A stretch of DNA of 64,000 nt from Artemia franciscana (lineage: Eukaryota; Arthropoda; Branchiopoda; Anostraca; Artemiidae): the NCBI RefSeq assembly GCF_032884065.1, contig NC_088868.1:38432867-38496866 (forward strand), given 5' to 3'. Each line of letters opens with the position of its first letter. The stretch's first letter is position 1. This document shows, in pieces, positions 1-12,700 of the stretch. The position numbers and the translations under genes are program-made. The notes beneath the pieces are model-generated. The model was not told the DNA's origin and did no database searches. It saw only the letters and a list, made by a program, of their open reading frames with translations.

Positions 1-140
1 AAAAGTAAGGAGCGACATTAAAACTTAAAACAAACAGAAATTACTCCGTATATGAAATGGGTTGTCCCCTCCTCAATCCCTCACTCTTTACGCTAAAGTT
101 CGACTCTTTGCCACAATTTTAAAACAATTAAAAGCTTAAG
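1..140. repeat. family A tail-palindrome fragment
   Basis: The window opens inside one arm of the family A 3' palindrome: GTAAGGAGCGACATT, then the ACAGAAATTACTCCG and GGGTTGTCCCCTCC blocks seen in all full copies, ending near the palindrome centre (ACAATTAAAAGC). The second arm is missing, so the copy is truncated and its orientation cannot be told. Confidence 0.8.
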
Positions 141-299
141 TTCAGTATAGAATCGCCAAAGTTATTATGTTAACTGCCAAAGATATTTAAGGTTCCTGAG
201 CAATGATTTTAATTTTTTAATTCAAACTGGAAAAATGCCTGAAAATTTTAAAATTAGTTTGTTTTTTGTCAGATAAAATCCACTTGCTATGTGATTAAG

Positions 300-905
300 C
301 TTACAGGTTTGGACGCAACCAGTTGTATAGGCTAATGTAAGTAGGAAGGCTTAAAAATGTAAATTTGTAATTATTACAAATGATGATTTGATATTTTGAC
401 AAGGAATGCAAAAAATCAAAAATCTCAAAAAAGAAAATTAAAAGAGTCAAGCTTAATACATTTCGTTGTTAGACATCGGAGAAATGTCAATAATAAAATA
501 TTTTTGAAAAGACTGTTGTATGATAAGGTACTAAATTGTGTAAAGAGCAAAAAACTGGCAATTGTAAAATATTTGTATATATTTTAACAAGGGATTGCAA
601 CAATTCAAAAAACTTAAAAAAGAAAACTGTTTTTTAAAACGTTTTTGAATGTAACCAGCTATATAATATCAGTAGGAAGAATTTAAAAACGAAAATTTGC
701 ACTTATTAAAAATCATGATTCTCTATTTTGACAAGTAATTCCAAAATTTCCAATATCTTAAAAATGAAAAACCAAAAGTTTGAAACGTATAACATATTGT
801 TGTTAGAAATCGGACTAGTTTCAACAACCAAATATCTTTGAAAAGACGCTGTATGAAAAAACATTAAATTGCTCAAAGAGCAAAAACTTGGCAATTCCAA
901 ACACG
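300..905. repeat. diverged tandem duplication, about 338-bp period
   Basis: Two diverged copies of one unit follow each other. CAACCAGTTGTATAGG near 317 corresponds to GTAACCAGCTATATAA near 655. Later blocks (TATTTTGACAAG, TTGTTAGA..TCGGA, TTTGAAAAGAC..TGTATGA, CAAAGAGCAAAAA) recur in the same order and spacing. There is no coding signal; the short ORFs here are chance. Confidence 0.6.
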
Positions 906-959
906 TTTGTGTCTATTTTTTATTTTGTTTAGTTTTTTTATTTAGACCTGGGCACTTCT

Positions 960-2240
960 TATCAAGTAAGTTGTCGTAAGAACTTCTACAACGGCTATTT
1001 CGACTGGAAATTGAAAGAGTTTGTGCCTTTTTTCATAATTAAAAGTGATTGGAGGGCTACTTACATCCCTCCCACGCCAAATTTTCCCTATACATTTTCA
1101 ATCAGAATTTTGAGATTGCCATTTTGTTTAACATAGTGAAAGATCGGAAAATTAGTTCTTTGAGGATCAGACCCCCCCCCCCTGTTAATAGCCGTCAGGG
1201 CAATGGTTGTAGCTTATGCTCTGGGGCATTTGAGGTTTATTTAGAAAGAGTGATCGTACAGGTTTCGGAGGGGTCTCATTAGATTGGTAGTCAAAAGTTT
1301 TAGAGATTTCCTGAAGATTCAGAGTGATCAGAGAGTGAACCCCCCCCCCTCCACCTTGTATTTTACGGAAATACATCTTATACAAATTTTAGAGGGCCAT
1401 TTGTGGTCGTTGAAACTTCTAGATAGTTTTATTTGGTTAAAAATTGAAGTGACTGGTGCCCCTTTTAATAGTCAAAAGGGATTGGAGGGCAACTAGCCCC
1501 CCTCTGACGCCTACGATTTCTCAAACCTAATCCAATCAAATTTTTGAGAGAGCTGTTTGGTTCAGTGTCGTTAAAAGGTCTGGAAATTATGTATTTGAGG
1601 ATGAATACTTTTCCCCCAGCACTTAGGGCAAGGTATATAAGCTATGCCCTGGGGACATACAAAGTATGCATAGAAAAGGTGGTTGTAAAAACTTCGGAAT
1701 GGGCTAATTTGACAGGAAATTAGATACTAAGGTTCAAGGTTCAATCGGGTTTAATTAAAAAAAGGAAATAACTAAACTTAAAGTACACTGTTCTGTGACA
1801 TAATGCCATCCTAAAGATCCAGAGTGATCAGAGGGTGGATAGCCACCCACACCTCGTATTTTTCCAAAATGTAGCTGATGAAATTCTGAAATGGCCGTTT
1901 GTTGTCGTAGAAACTTCGAAAAGGGCTAATGGCCGGAAATTATTTCTTTGAGGATGACTACTCCTCTTGCAGCCCTCAAGGTAAGGCTTGTAAGTTATAC
2001 CCTGGGGAAACAAAAGGTATATATACAGACTAGTATAATATAAACTTCAGAAGAGAATCGTTTCGATTGTTAGTCAGGAGTTCTAGTGCCCGTTTTAAAT
2101 TTCATATCGGAGGCTATATACCCCCCCCCTCCACCTCATTTTTCTCAGAATGCATCTGATATAAATGTTGAGATGGGCATTTGTTGTCTTCAATGAGAGC
2201 TCATTCTATTGGAAATTGAAAGGGCTAGTACCCTTCTCAA
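960..2240 (+). repeat. family B degenerate repeat units
   Basis: Several decayed units each carry GAAATTGAAAG or GAAATTA, an AAACTTC..AA..GGGCT block, CCTGGGG with AAGTTAT just before it, and a C-rich run. They resemble the interior of family A (the 'ggagggcaactaggccccct' type block is shared) but are much more diverged, so B is probably an old relative. Similar units occur at about 17110-17925 and 50450-51500. Confidence 0.55.
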
Positions 2241-3887
2241 TAGTTGTATGAAATTGCTCCGTGTATGAAAGGGGCTGTTCCCTTCTCAATGTCCCGCTCT
2301 ATACGCTAAAGTTTGGCTCTTTCTCTCAATTCTACTTTATTAAACAGTAAAAAAATTTAGCGTAAAGAGCAGGGCGTTGAGAAAGGAACAACCCCTTTCA
2401 TACACAGAGTAATTTCTGTTCGTTTTAAGCTTTAATGTCACTCCTTGCTTTCCGTTAAAAAAATGTTTTTTTTTATTTAATTTCTGAACGCTTTTGAATT
2501 AACGCATGCTTGATTTTGGCTCTCTACACATAAATTATTATAAAGAAAATCGCATATTAGTTCTTTTTTGGCTAAATGGCTTTCTCTTAGTTTTGATCAG
2601 ACGAATTTGAGAAAAAAGGGGTGGGGAAAGAGGCCTAGTTGCCTTCCAATTTTTCGGTTACTTAAAAAAGCAAGTAGAACTTTTAATTTTTATCGAACGC
2701 TTTTATTAGGAAAAAATATACCTAACTTAAGATTTAACTTACGTAACAAACTTCAATAGTCTTATATTTTTATTATGTATATGAAAGGGTTTGTCTCCTC
2801 ATTAATACCTCGCTCTTTACACTAAAGCTTAAGTTTTGTCCCAATTCTTTAAGAATGACCCCTGAATCAGAAAGGCCGTAGAATAAATAGTTAAAATTAT
2901 TAAAGATACTTTAGCATAAAGAGGGAGGTATTTAGGAGGAGAAGAACCCCTCATATACGTAATAATCTATTTTCGTTTTAATTTTTGATGCTCCTTACTT
3001 TCAATGGAAAAAAAAACTTTTTCATGTTCATTTTTTAATTTTTTTTATAGTAATGCAAGAAAATCCTGCGCCCTTTTTATTAAATTTCTCTTCCCCCATG
3101 GCATATTCCTTCAAGGAAAGATCCCCTCACATAGCCCCCTCCCCTCAACCCCCCTCCAAAAAAACAGAAAAAAATCCCCTGAAAATGTCTGTACACTTCC
3201 GAGTAACCATTACTGTATGTAAACAAGGATTTGTTACAAAGTTTGTAATTTGCAGCCCCTCCCCCAGGGACTGTGGGGAAGTAAGTCATCCCCAAAGACA
3301 TAGTTATTATGGTTTTTGACTATGCTGAACAAAATTAATATCTCAAAATTTTGATCCGTTGACTTTGGGTAAAAAATTAGCGTGGGAGGGGGCCTAGGTG
3401 CCCTCCAATTATTTTGGTCTGTTAAAAAGGTCATTAGAACTTTTCATTTGCTTTAGAATGAGCCCTCTTGCGATATTCTAAGACCGCTTGGTTGATACAA
3501 TGATTCCTGGAAAAAAAAAATAAACACGCACCCGTGATCCGTCTTCTGGTAAAAAAAAAATACGAAATTCCAGATGTTTTGTAGATAGGAGCTTGAATTT
3601 TATTCAAGAGGGTTCTCTGATACGCTGAATGTGATGGTGGGATTTTCGTTAAGATTCTATGACTTTTAGGGGGTATATCCCCCTATTTCCCAAAATAAGG
3701 CACATTTTCTCGGGCTCGTAACTTTTGATGACAAAGACTAAATTTGATGAAACTAATATTATTAAAATCAGCATGAAAATCCGATTCTTTTGATGTATCT
3801 TTTAGTATTAAATTACCGTTTTTAGAGTTTTGTTTACAATTGAGCCGGGTCGCTCCTTACTACAGTTCGTTACCAAGAACTGTGTGA
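2241..3887 (-). mobile_element. family A element, minus orientation, tail truncated
   Basis: Read on the minus strand, the head (TCACACAGTTCTTGG) is at 3887, preceded on that strand by A. The interior matches the other copies throughout. The tail palindrome is present at about 2251-2478 but lacks its outermost left part, so the 3' end is lost or decayed. It carries no protein-coding capacity; the short ORFs are shadows that recur in every copy. Confidence 0.8.
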
Positions 3888-4188
3888 TTGTTTTTGTTAT
3901 TGTTATCTTATGAAAATCAATGGAACTTGAACTTGAATTTGAGTAAGGTTATTCATCATAAGGTACATTTAATCAAGCAGCGTATTTGTAAAATATTTAC
4001 TTTTATTCACTCCCACTTGGATAAAAGTGTGCTATTGAAGACTTGGGGCAGGCACATGCCACCTTAACTCTTTTTTCTTTGGGTGTTCAGCATTCATTAT
4101 AAAATAATTTCCCGAAATATCTTTTCATACATCTTGAAAACACATTTAGGCTTGTCTTTTTCACAAATTTTTCGTCACACCTTTTCTC
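3888..4188. other. no gene recognised
   Basis: AT-rich DNA between the family A head and the RTE-like remnant. I see no ORF, RNA gene or repeat in it. Confidence 0.5.
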
Positions 4189-4189
4189 T

Positions 4190-6545
4190 TAAAGATATTC
4201 AATTCGCTTTAATTTCCTAGATGTGGACCCTCTCTGGCCTCCCCCAAATAAAAATATCGTAACTACATCCTTTAGAGAGAAGAAGGGACTTATACAAAAA
4301 TTATAAGAGCGATTTATCATACTTATCATATAAAAGAGAAATGAAAGGAAAGTGAAGAAAGAAATAAAATATGAGCAAAGGATATGTGAAGTGGATAGCC
4401 ATGGACAAAATTGCTGAGACACTGGAAGGTCCAGCTAGATGTTATAATAGTAAAATATTGTATGGGTATCTTATTAAATTGAGAGGGAGTAGTCAATCGG
4501 GCTTGTCCTAGTCGAAAAGTTCGCAGTAACGAACTGTAGTAAGGAGCGACCCGGGTCAATAGTAAAAAAACTCTAAAAAATGGCCTTAGCCATCAATAGT
4601 TTTTACTGTTTTAAAAAGCAGAGTTAAGGGAAAGAGTCAAACTTTAGCGTAAAGAGCGGGGCGTTGATGAGGAGGCAGCCCCTTTCATATACGAATGAAT
4701 TTCTGTTCGTTTTAAGTTTTAATGTCGCTCCTTACTTTCAGCTAAAAAAACTCGTTTTTTTTTATTTAATTAAAGATAGGAGCGGGGTTACGATTGGTGA
4801 TAAGGAAACAGTCAATCAAAGAGGATAGATCATTTTGAGATAATGGTAAACCGGGATAGAGTTACAGGAAAAGATATAGAGGAAAATGAAAATTATGTCT
4901 TTGATATGAAGAAAGATTTATTTTTTGAGGAAGAATTAGCGACAATACTAAAATGATTTAAAAAATAATAAGTCTCCGGGTGCTGATAGTGTCTACATGA
5001 TGTGTTTTTTTAAACAATGTGGCAATGAGGTTAAAAATAATGTACTGAAGATCATGAATAGGGTTTTTGAAAAATGGGAAGCACCTAGCGATTTAAACAA
5101 AAACCCTAAATAAAGCCTTGCATAATAAAAAGGTGATACGAGTGATAGTGGTAATTATAGGCGTAAGGTTGCTTTTTGTAGTTCAAAAATTACTAACTTT
5201 GATGGTTCTCTGTAGACTCGGAGATGTTGTAGACAATGTTTTAAGAGAAGAACAGTGCAGTTTTAGGAAAGGTATAGGATGTATTGACAAAATTTTTACT
5301 CTTAAAATAAGAATTGAGAATTGAGTCTTCAAATAATTCCCTGAGTCATCAAACACATTACTCTTCATTTTTATAAATTATGAGCAAGCTTTCGATTGAT
5401 GAAAGAGAAGAGACGGAAGAGCCTCAGTAAAACTGCTATCCTTGTATGGCTTACAAGACAAATACATTAAACTAAATAGTAGTAATATATACGAGAATAT
5501 CACCGCTGCTGCTTATGTAAGAAATGAGGTTAGTAGGTGGTTTTGTATTAAATCAGGAGCTAAGTATGGCTATGTTTTATCACTGCTTACATGGGTCGTA
5601 TTGATAGACATTGTTTTAAAGAGCACAGGGAAGACAATGGGAAAACAAGGAATCAAACAGGGAAGACAAATTATGATGGACTTAAATTTAGGCTAATTAA
5701 TTTAATTAGCTAATTAAATTTAACCTAAATGAAATTGTGAAGAAAATGAACGAGCTTCAAGAGGTTTTGCGAGTTAAGGGGGGGGCAATTTTTCGAGTTA
5801 AGAGGGGCTAGAACATGCTTAGAAATTTATATTTAGAAAACAAGTCGCTAAAGCTAGAAATAAGTGAATTTGGAAAGGTGACTTTGGGTAACGAAAAGAT
5901 CGATCAATTGGTTATCTTCGGTTAATTAGTAAAATCATTAGTTGGGTGCAGTAAAGAAATTAAAAGTCAAATAGCCAAAGCTGAGGGTGTTTTCTCACAG
6001 TTAAATAGAAAGATAAATCCGTGAACCAGGATTAGGATAGTGGAAGATTCAGTGAGGTCAAATATGCACTGAAGCATGGGCGCTTCGAAAAACAGAGGAG
6101 GATTTGCTAGATTTTTTTCTGCAGAAATAGCAACGGATTGTCTTAGGTCCCTGGCCGACTGAAAATATTTCAAATAGTAGACTGCACAAAAGTAAAGTCT
6201 TATCCCGCCTTTAAGAGCTATAATGAGAGAAAGGTTGAGATGGTTGGGGTTGAGATGGCTGGGGTTGAGAAAGGTTGAGATAGGCTGACTCTGCGGATGA
6301 AAAATGACACATTGCCGAAGATTGTATTTTCGGCCAAACGTCTCGGGCAAAACTGAAAGCGAGTTATCTTTTGTTAGGGTAGTACGATTTCGTAGGAAAA
6401 GCTTAAGGGAAATTAGAGCTTCCTGAGAAGATCTAAAAAGAAAAAACTTTAGATAGATTGGGATGGAGAAGTAGTATACGCACCTGTGTTGGCCTCAGAC
6501 GGCTTGGTGCTGCTGTAAGTTGTTAGTAGTAGTAGCAGTGGATCA
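4190..6545 (+). mobile_element. RTE-like LINE remnant (reverse transcriptase to 3' end)
   Basis: Conceptual translation across frames gives decayed reverse transcriptase. There is a pre-RT segment before 4512, then NNKSPGADS near 4963, EEQCSFRKGIGC near 5247, YEQAFD near 5380, and NEVSRWFCIKSGAKYGYVLS near 5524. The C-terminal part has AWALRKTEEDLLD and ..RWLG..LRMK.. blocks, ending with RRLGAAV about 6500 and a (TAG)n tail. The family normally encodes an apurinic endonuclease-reverse transcriptase. This copy has many stops and frameshifts and cannot be active. It is split by the 258-bp family A derivative at 4512-4769. The clade call (RTE-like) rests on remembered similarity of the C-terminal region. 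Confidence 0.7.
4512..4769 (+). mobile_element. minimal family A derivative (258 bp)
   Basis: Only the first 60 or so bases of the head (TCGAAAAGTTCGCAGTAACG onward, through CCGGGTCAATAGT) are joined to the palindrome centre and the right tail arm ending ATTTAA, followed by T. Everything between is deleted. It sits inside the RTE-like remnant. It keeps both termini, so it looks like a MITE-type internal-deletion product. Confidence 0.75.
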
Positions 6546-7269
6546 TAAAATATGTTTATCAATTATTTTAAACTTTACCTAATTATACAGAAATAAAAAT
6601 GGATAAGAAGAATAGCAAAAGTATAAGATTGAAGAGAACAAACATTTAAAAAAAAAATTAAGGCAAGAACGTCAATTTACATATAAATCCCCCTTGCGTT
6701 CAAAGACACGACATAAAACTGCAAAAATAAAAAACAAAACAGATATATCTTTTGGCAGCTTAATCTTCTAAAAACTTTCTAAAAAATTAAAATTAAAGCA
6801 ACACATACTAGGAGGCGTGTCTCATATTTCAAAATTGTGAAGAAGAGATAGAATAAGACCTATCTTTTTTGCAATAATATTTTACCTTGGAGAGAAAAAG
6901 AGAAAAAAAACCTATTCTTGGATTCTGAACGCTTGAAACTTAAGAAAATTGTTATTCATTTTGTATACATCTTTATCCAGGGCAATCAAATCATCTAGAA
7001 TTTTTAAAATATAGCGATATTTTTGCATAACCATTAGATTCCAAGCTTATTCACAGCCCTTTGCCGCATTCTTGGAAAAAGTCCATCCAAAATATCTATA
7101 GTATCAAAGATAGGACAAAACTTAAAACTCAAAGATAGGACTTAACTCCTGATACCAACCCAAACCACCTTTTAACCTAACTTCCTACTTTAAATAGACC
7201 TACTTAACCGGACTCTTGTTAAAAAAATTCTCAGTTCCTGACATAACTTTAAAGTTGGAGATTCTTCAC
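6546..7269. other. no gene recognised
   Basis: AT-rich sequence with no ORF of note and no repeat I can place. It may include 3' untranslated sequence of the LINE end that follows. Confidence 0.4.
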
Positions 7270-7603
7270 AGACAACTCTCAAGTATAGCTTCTGTGCGCC
7301 TATCCCCTCACCATCGTCTTATCCGTTTTTTTCGTTGACTTTGTGTGTGTATTTGTTTTTCTCTTTGTGTTTTTTGAATTTCATTTTTGTGTGTATATAA
7401 TATTTATTTTTATTTAATAGTTCATTATTTTTGTGCGTTTATTTAATTTTTTGTATTAACGTAAAAAATTTATATTGTCATTACTTTTCATTTTTTATAT
7501 GTTTTGCTTTTTTGTGTGTATTTAATTGTTTGTACTCCACATTTTAATACTTTTATAGTGTTGTTGTGCGTAAGAAATAAATTATTATTATTATTATTAT
7601 TAA
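7270..7603 (+). mobile_element. LINE 3' end with (ATT)n tail
   Basis: A T/G-rich stretch ends AAATAAATTATTATTATT at about 7575-7603. The last 70 bases resemble the 3' end of LINE-2 at 59110-59172 (ACTCCAC..TTAA, then GTG..AATAAATTATTATT). A 5'-truncated copy of that family is the simplest reading. No coding part is recognised. Confidence 0.45.
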
Positions 7604-7639
7604 ATATACCATCAGTCTCTGTGTACATAGCTTTAATCA

Positions 7640-8580
7640 TTTTAATTTACTTATGTAATATACCATAAATCAATAAAGCCTTCATTAAGGCTCTTCAATA
7701 GGCTGATTCAAATCCCTGTTCATAATCTATTAGACTGAGGATTATAGGGTTCATACAGTTTTCAAGTATGAATTTAGATTCATAGTTGAGAAATGTCATC
7801 CTCTCCTCTTTCAAAAACCACATTAATTGTTTTTCTTAAAGCCTTATCAACACCATCTCCTTGTCTAATAACTATCACCACGCTAAGTAATTTACTTTTT
7901 ATAGAATACAGGATAATGCTCTTATACTAACTACACCGACTATTACACTGACTACACTTTCTGATAAAAATTTAATTTAGGTTGTTTCTAAAATCCCTAG
8001 GTACTCTCCCTTTTTCGAAATATTCTTCATAACCTTGATAAATTTATATCTGGCTTTGCAATCATTATATTTCAAAACTCATTCACTATTGTATCAGCAC
8101 CTAGGGTCTTAATATTTATAATTATTTTAATACTGCCTCTAGCTCTTCTTCAGAAAAACAAAATCTTCTTTCACCGTGAAGTTGCAAAAAAAATCCTCCA
8201 TTATTTCTTACAATCCTACAGTCTTAGTCTCTCTTAACCGCTTTCTTTGTCGATAATTGAAGCCTCATTTCAATTTTTAACTGTAACAAACCCAGACTAC
8301 TACTGCTTTTCAATTTCTAAACCTACTACTACCCTGTTTTACTACTATACCGTCTTCCTAAATTTCTAGATCTTCAGAAAACTTATTCACAGCCTCCATT
8401 TTTGACCTCCTTATGGCTTACATTTTCGACCAACCTCATATACTTTGTTTTACTTCCTTTACCTTTAAAATCTTTCTGTACCAACTTCTTCTCTTCTCTT
8501 CTAAGCTTAGTGTTTTTCACCTAGCAGCGGTCTATCCTCCCTAAGACATCCCAGACTATCCTCCCGAAGACATCCTCCCC
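7640..8580 (-). mobile_element. RTE-like LINE remnant, minus strand
   Basis: Minus-strand conceptual translation shows heavily decayed reverse transcriptase in the order expected for the 4190-6545 copy: a FSEEELEAVLK block near 8145, a GADTIVNEF-like block, an EKGRVPRDF-like block near 8010, and a DYEQGFES block near 7710. It is full of stops. It abuts family D on its right. Confidence 0.6.
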
Positions 8581-8620
8581 TAATTTAAAAAATATTCTCC
8601 CAAAATTATTCGGTTTTTAT

Positions 8621-9462
8621 GGCACTTGGTATTAACCAAGTGACATATAGCAATCGCAAATTCTGTCGGTTTGTCCGTCGGTCCCGGTTTTGCTACTTTA
8701 GGCACTTCCAGGTAAGGTAGGACGATGAAATTTGGCAAGCGTATCAGGGACCAGACTAGATTAAATTAAAAATAGTCGTTTTCCCGATTTGACCATCTGG
8801 GGGGCCGGTTAATTCGGAAAAAATAGAAAAAATGAAATATTTTTAACTTATGAGCAGGTGATGGGATCTTAATGAAATTTGATATTTGGAATGATATTGT
8901 GCCTCAGAGCTCTTATTTTAAATCCCGACAAGATCTGATATCATTGGGGGGAGTTGGAGGGGGGAAACCTAAAATCTTGGAAAACACTTACAGTGGAGGA
9001 ATCACGATGAAACTTGATTGAAAAAATAAGCAAAAGTCCCAAATACATGATTGACATAATCAGAACGAATCTGTTCTCTTTGGGGTAGCTGGGGGGGGGG
9101 GGTTAGTTCTGAAAAATTAGAAGAAAATAGGTATTTTTAACTTACGAAGAGGTGATAAGATCTCAATAAAATTTGATGGTTAGAAGGATATGTGTCTTAG
9201 AGCTCTTATTTTAAATCCCGACTGGATGTGGTGACATTGGGGGGGAGTTGGGAGGGGGAAACCTAAAACTTGGAAAACAATTAGAGTGGAGGGATCGGGA
9301 TAAAACTTGATGGGAAAAACAAACACAAGTCCTAGATACATGATTGACATAAACGGAACGGATGCTCTCTTTGGAGTAGTTGGGGGGGGGGGGTTATTTC
9401 TGAAAAATTAGAAAAATGAGTTATTTTCAACTTTTTTTTCAACGTATTTTTAACTTACGAAG
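8621..9462 (+). repeat. family D element, left part
   Basis: It begins GGCACTTGG and contains an 8-bp stem with a 4-base loop (CACTTGGT, ATTA, ACCAAGTG at 8623-8642). Tandem units of about 330 bp follow, each with a TTTTTAACTTACGA block, GTGAT..GATCT, CAGAGCTCTTATTTTAAAT, CATTGGGGGGAGTTGG and GATTGACAT. The array is cut at about 9462 by LINE-1 and resumes at about 14341. No coding content. Confidence 0.75.
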
Positions 9463-9738
9463 GAGTAGTAGTAGTAGAACAATTTTATTAGAAAAAACAT
9501 TTCTTAATCAATAGCACAACATAAGCGAAGCTTGCGAGGCTGTGCTAAATTCAAAGAAAAAAAAAGAGACAATATGGAGAATAAGAAGTTATGGAGAATG
9601 AGACCATATACCGAGATCAACAAAAAACAAAAAAATATAAACAATACACTCCCTTGCGTGACCCCAAGACAACAGCAAAAAAACAAAAAAAAATACATAA
9701 ATATTACAAATGAATAAGCTATGTAAAATTTATATTAG

Positions 9739-12700
9739 TTAATCAGTTTCAAAAGCATACCTACCGAGCAACTCCACATGTAAATCAGACTTAAACTGGT
9801 CAAGGCTACCTATTTCCTTGATATCTATACTCAGTTTATTCCAAGCTCTGTAAATAAGTGAAAAAGAAGACCTACTTGAAACTAATCGAGGAACCTCAGT
9901 ATTACCTCGTATCCGAGTATTGTGGTGGTGAACATCAGACCTCTCACAAAATATTCCTGTAAAACAATCGGGAAGGCTACCTCTGTAATACCTATATATA
10001 AAAATCAACGTATAAAAATCACGTAATCCAGCTGCAGGCATTATATTTAAATCACTATACATAGACCTCAAAGACTCCTGATTCCCAACACCACAAAAAA
10101 CTCGGACAGCATTATTCTGGATCACACGGATTGGATGAACTATCGAAGGGAAAGTACCAAGCCAAATCGACGAGCAATACAAAATTTACGGGTGAATCAG
10201 GGAAAAATATAACAATCGTAGAACATTTGGGGGGAAAATATGTTTTAATTTGCGCATCATACCTAAGTTACGTGACAATATTTTCGAAACTGACTTCACA
10301 TGATCTTTAAATGCTAGGGTTTCATCAACATTGATTCCGAGGTATTTGGTGAATCTTGTTCGTTTAATAATTCCCAGCTCCGAAATTATTTCCGTAAACC
10401 AAGGGTAAAAATTCGGAGATCGAGAGAAAATAACAAAATTTGACTTATCTATATTCAGGTCAAGGTGGTTTATTTTAAGCCATGTACATATCCTGCTCAT
10501 TGCTGCATTTATCGTTGACATGAGCAGTTCTTCTGTAGGGGCAACACACACCAAGGTTGTATCATCAGCAAATAAGGGCATAGTAAGCTGGGTCTTACTC
10601 GTACCATTGTCAACAAAGTCGTCAATTATGGGCAGAGCTTTCACAACATGCGGTAGATCATTAATAAAAATTAAAAACAGAGTCGGACCCAGTACGGATC
10701 CTTGGGGAACCCCCCAATTAACAACATTTTTGCTAGACAAAAATCCATGTAAATTGACATACTGCTGTCTATTTTGAAGATAACTCCACAGCAAACTCAA
10801 TGTAGCACCCCTTAATCCATAAAATTCATATTTTGTTAATAATATTCGATGGTCAACAGTGTCGAACGCCTTAATTAAGTCCAAAAAAACACCAGCTACC
10901 CTAAGCATTTTATCAAGAGCATCATTAATTATAGTAGTAATAAATGAAATCGCCATTTCTGTTGTTCTGCCCTTCCTGAAACCAAATTGATTGGTATGTA
11001 GAAGTTTATGACGCTCCAAATGCTCATAAATTCTAATATTAATACATTTTTCTAAAACCCGTGAAACAACAGGTAATAATGAAATTGGTCTATAATTCCC
11101 CAGATCATTCTTAATACCACCCTTAAACACAGGAGTTATTCTTGCAATTTTAAGACAATTGGGGAACTTCCCTTGCTTAAAGCAAGCATTAATAAGGGAC
11201 GTTAATATATGTGAAATGCTTGGAAACACGGCTTTTAAAACAAGAAGGTTAATGGAATCACTGCCAGCCGAAGAACTTTTCATCTCAAAGATAATTTTAT
11301 GAACTTCATCATGAGTGACAGGTCTCAGATACATTGATACATCGACAGAAGTACCCATAAAAGTCTCAAGCGGAGGATCATTATCAGAAGCTACTGTAGC
11401 ACGAGAAAATCGAGCCCCAACAGTTGCAAAATGTTCCGAAAGGGCATTACAGATTACAGCAGGCTCATTCGACTTTAACCCATCACTTGTAGTAACTTCG
11501 TCTGGCAGAACCGGATATGTTGAAGATATAACACTTTTAATGATTTTCCAAGTTTTAGCTGGGTTACCACTAGCATCTTTAAATTTACACTCAAAATATT
11601 TTTTCTTCGCGTTTCTCAAAAGTTTATTATGAGCATTTCTATAATTTTTATAAATTCTTGTGCAAACTGGATCATTATCATTCCTTATTGAATCCCTATA
11701 TAACTGGTCTTTCTTATTTATGCACCGCAGAAGACTATGTGACACCCACGGCTTTTTGGGCATCTTTTTCCTTGACCTTGTCCGATTCACTGCACAAGTT
11801 TTACTCAAAATAGAGATCAATGTATCATAAAATCTTTAAAAACTTATATTTACATCATCTAGATTTTCAACTTTATTATTCCAATCAACATTAGAAATCT
11901 CTTGTTTAAACTTTTCTAAGTTACCCTGGTTGAGCACAGGTAACATACTCATTTTCAGTCTAGAACCTTGCAGCCTCGGAAAACAAACTTTAAAACTTGC
12001 CGAAATCCCAAAATGGTCAGAAACATCAGTAACAATAACCCCTGGATCTTAAAATTTAGAATTAGAAAGAATATTATCAATTAGCTTTGCCGTTAAAGTG
12101 GTAACACGCGTACAAATATTGATAGTGGGAAATAAACTATATGACATGCAAAGCTGTAGGAAATCTATAGGAGTATTCGAATTCATACCATTAAGGTCAA
12201 TATTAAAGTCCCCAAGCATGAAGAATGGGTGCGAACCAGTAGGTAGTTTATCCAACTGTTCCTCCAAAATATCAAAAAAGGCCGGTATAGACCCAGATGG
12301 TGGTCTATATAGTACAACAACATAAACATCTTTTGGCTTAAGCCTGAGCTGAAGGATAAGTGGCTCAAATAACATCTCGTGAAACAGCACTAGATCACTT
12401 CTTACCAAAACCTCGATATCGCTCCGTATATAAGCTCCAATACCTCCATGTTGACGATATTGACGATTCCTATGATAAAATGTATACCCTGGAATATCGA
12501 AGAGAGCATAGTTATGATCATTTAGCCATGTTTCTGTGAGACCAATAACCTGAAAAATGGAAAGTTCACATATCTCGCTTATAAAATTAAAAGATGAGTT
12601 CAAACCCTGGCAGTTAAGATGGAAAACTCTGAGATCTTCAGAATCACCACCACCATTCACGGACCTCAAACCATCCTTAAATAAGTACTTTGAATTACAA

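Noticed and set aside
5967..6350. 127-codon minus-strand ORF
   Set aside because: It is antisense to the RTE-like C-terminal coding region, which is supported by family motifs on the plus strand.
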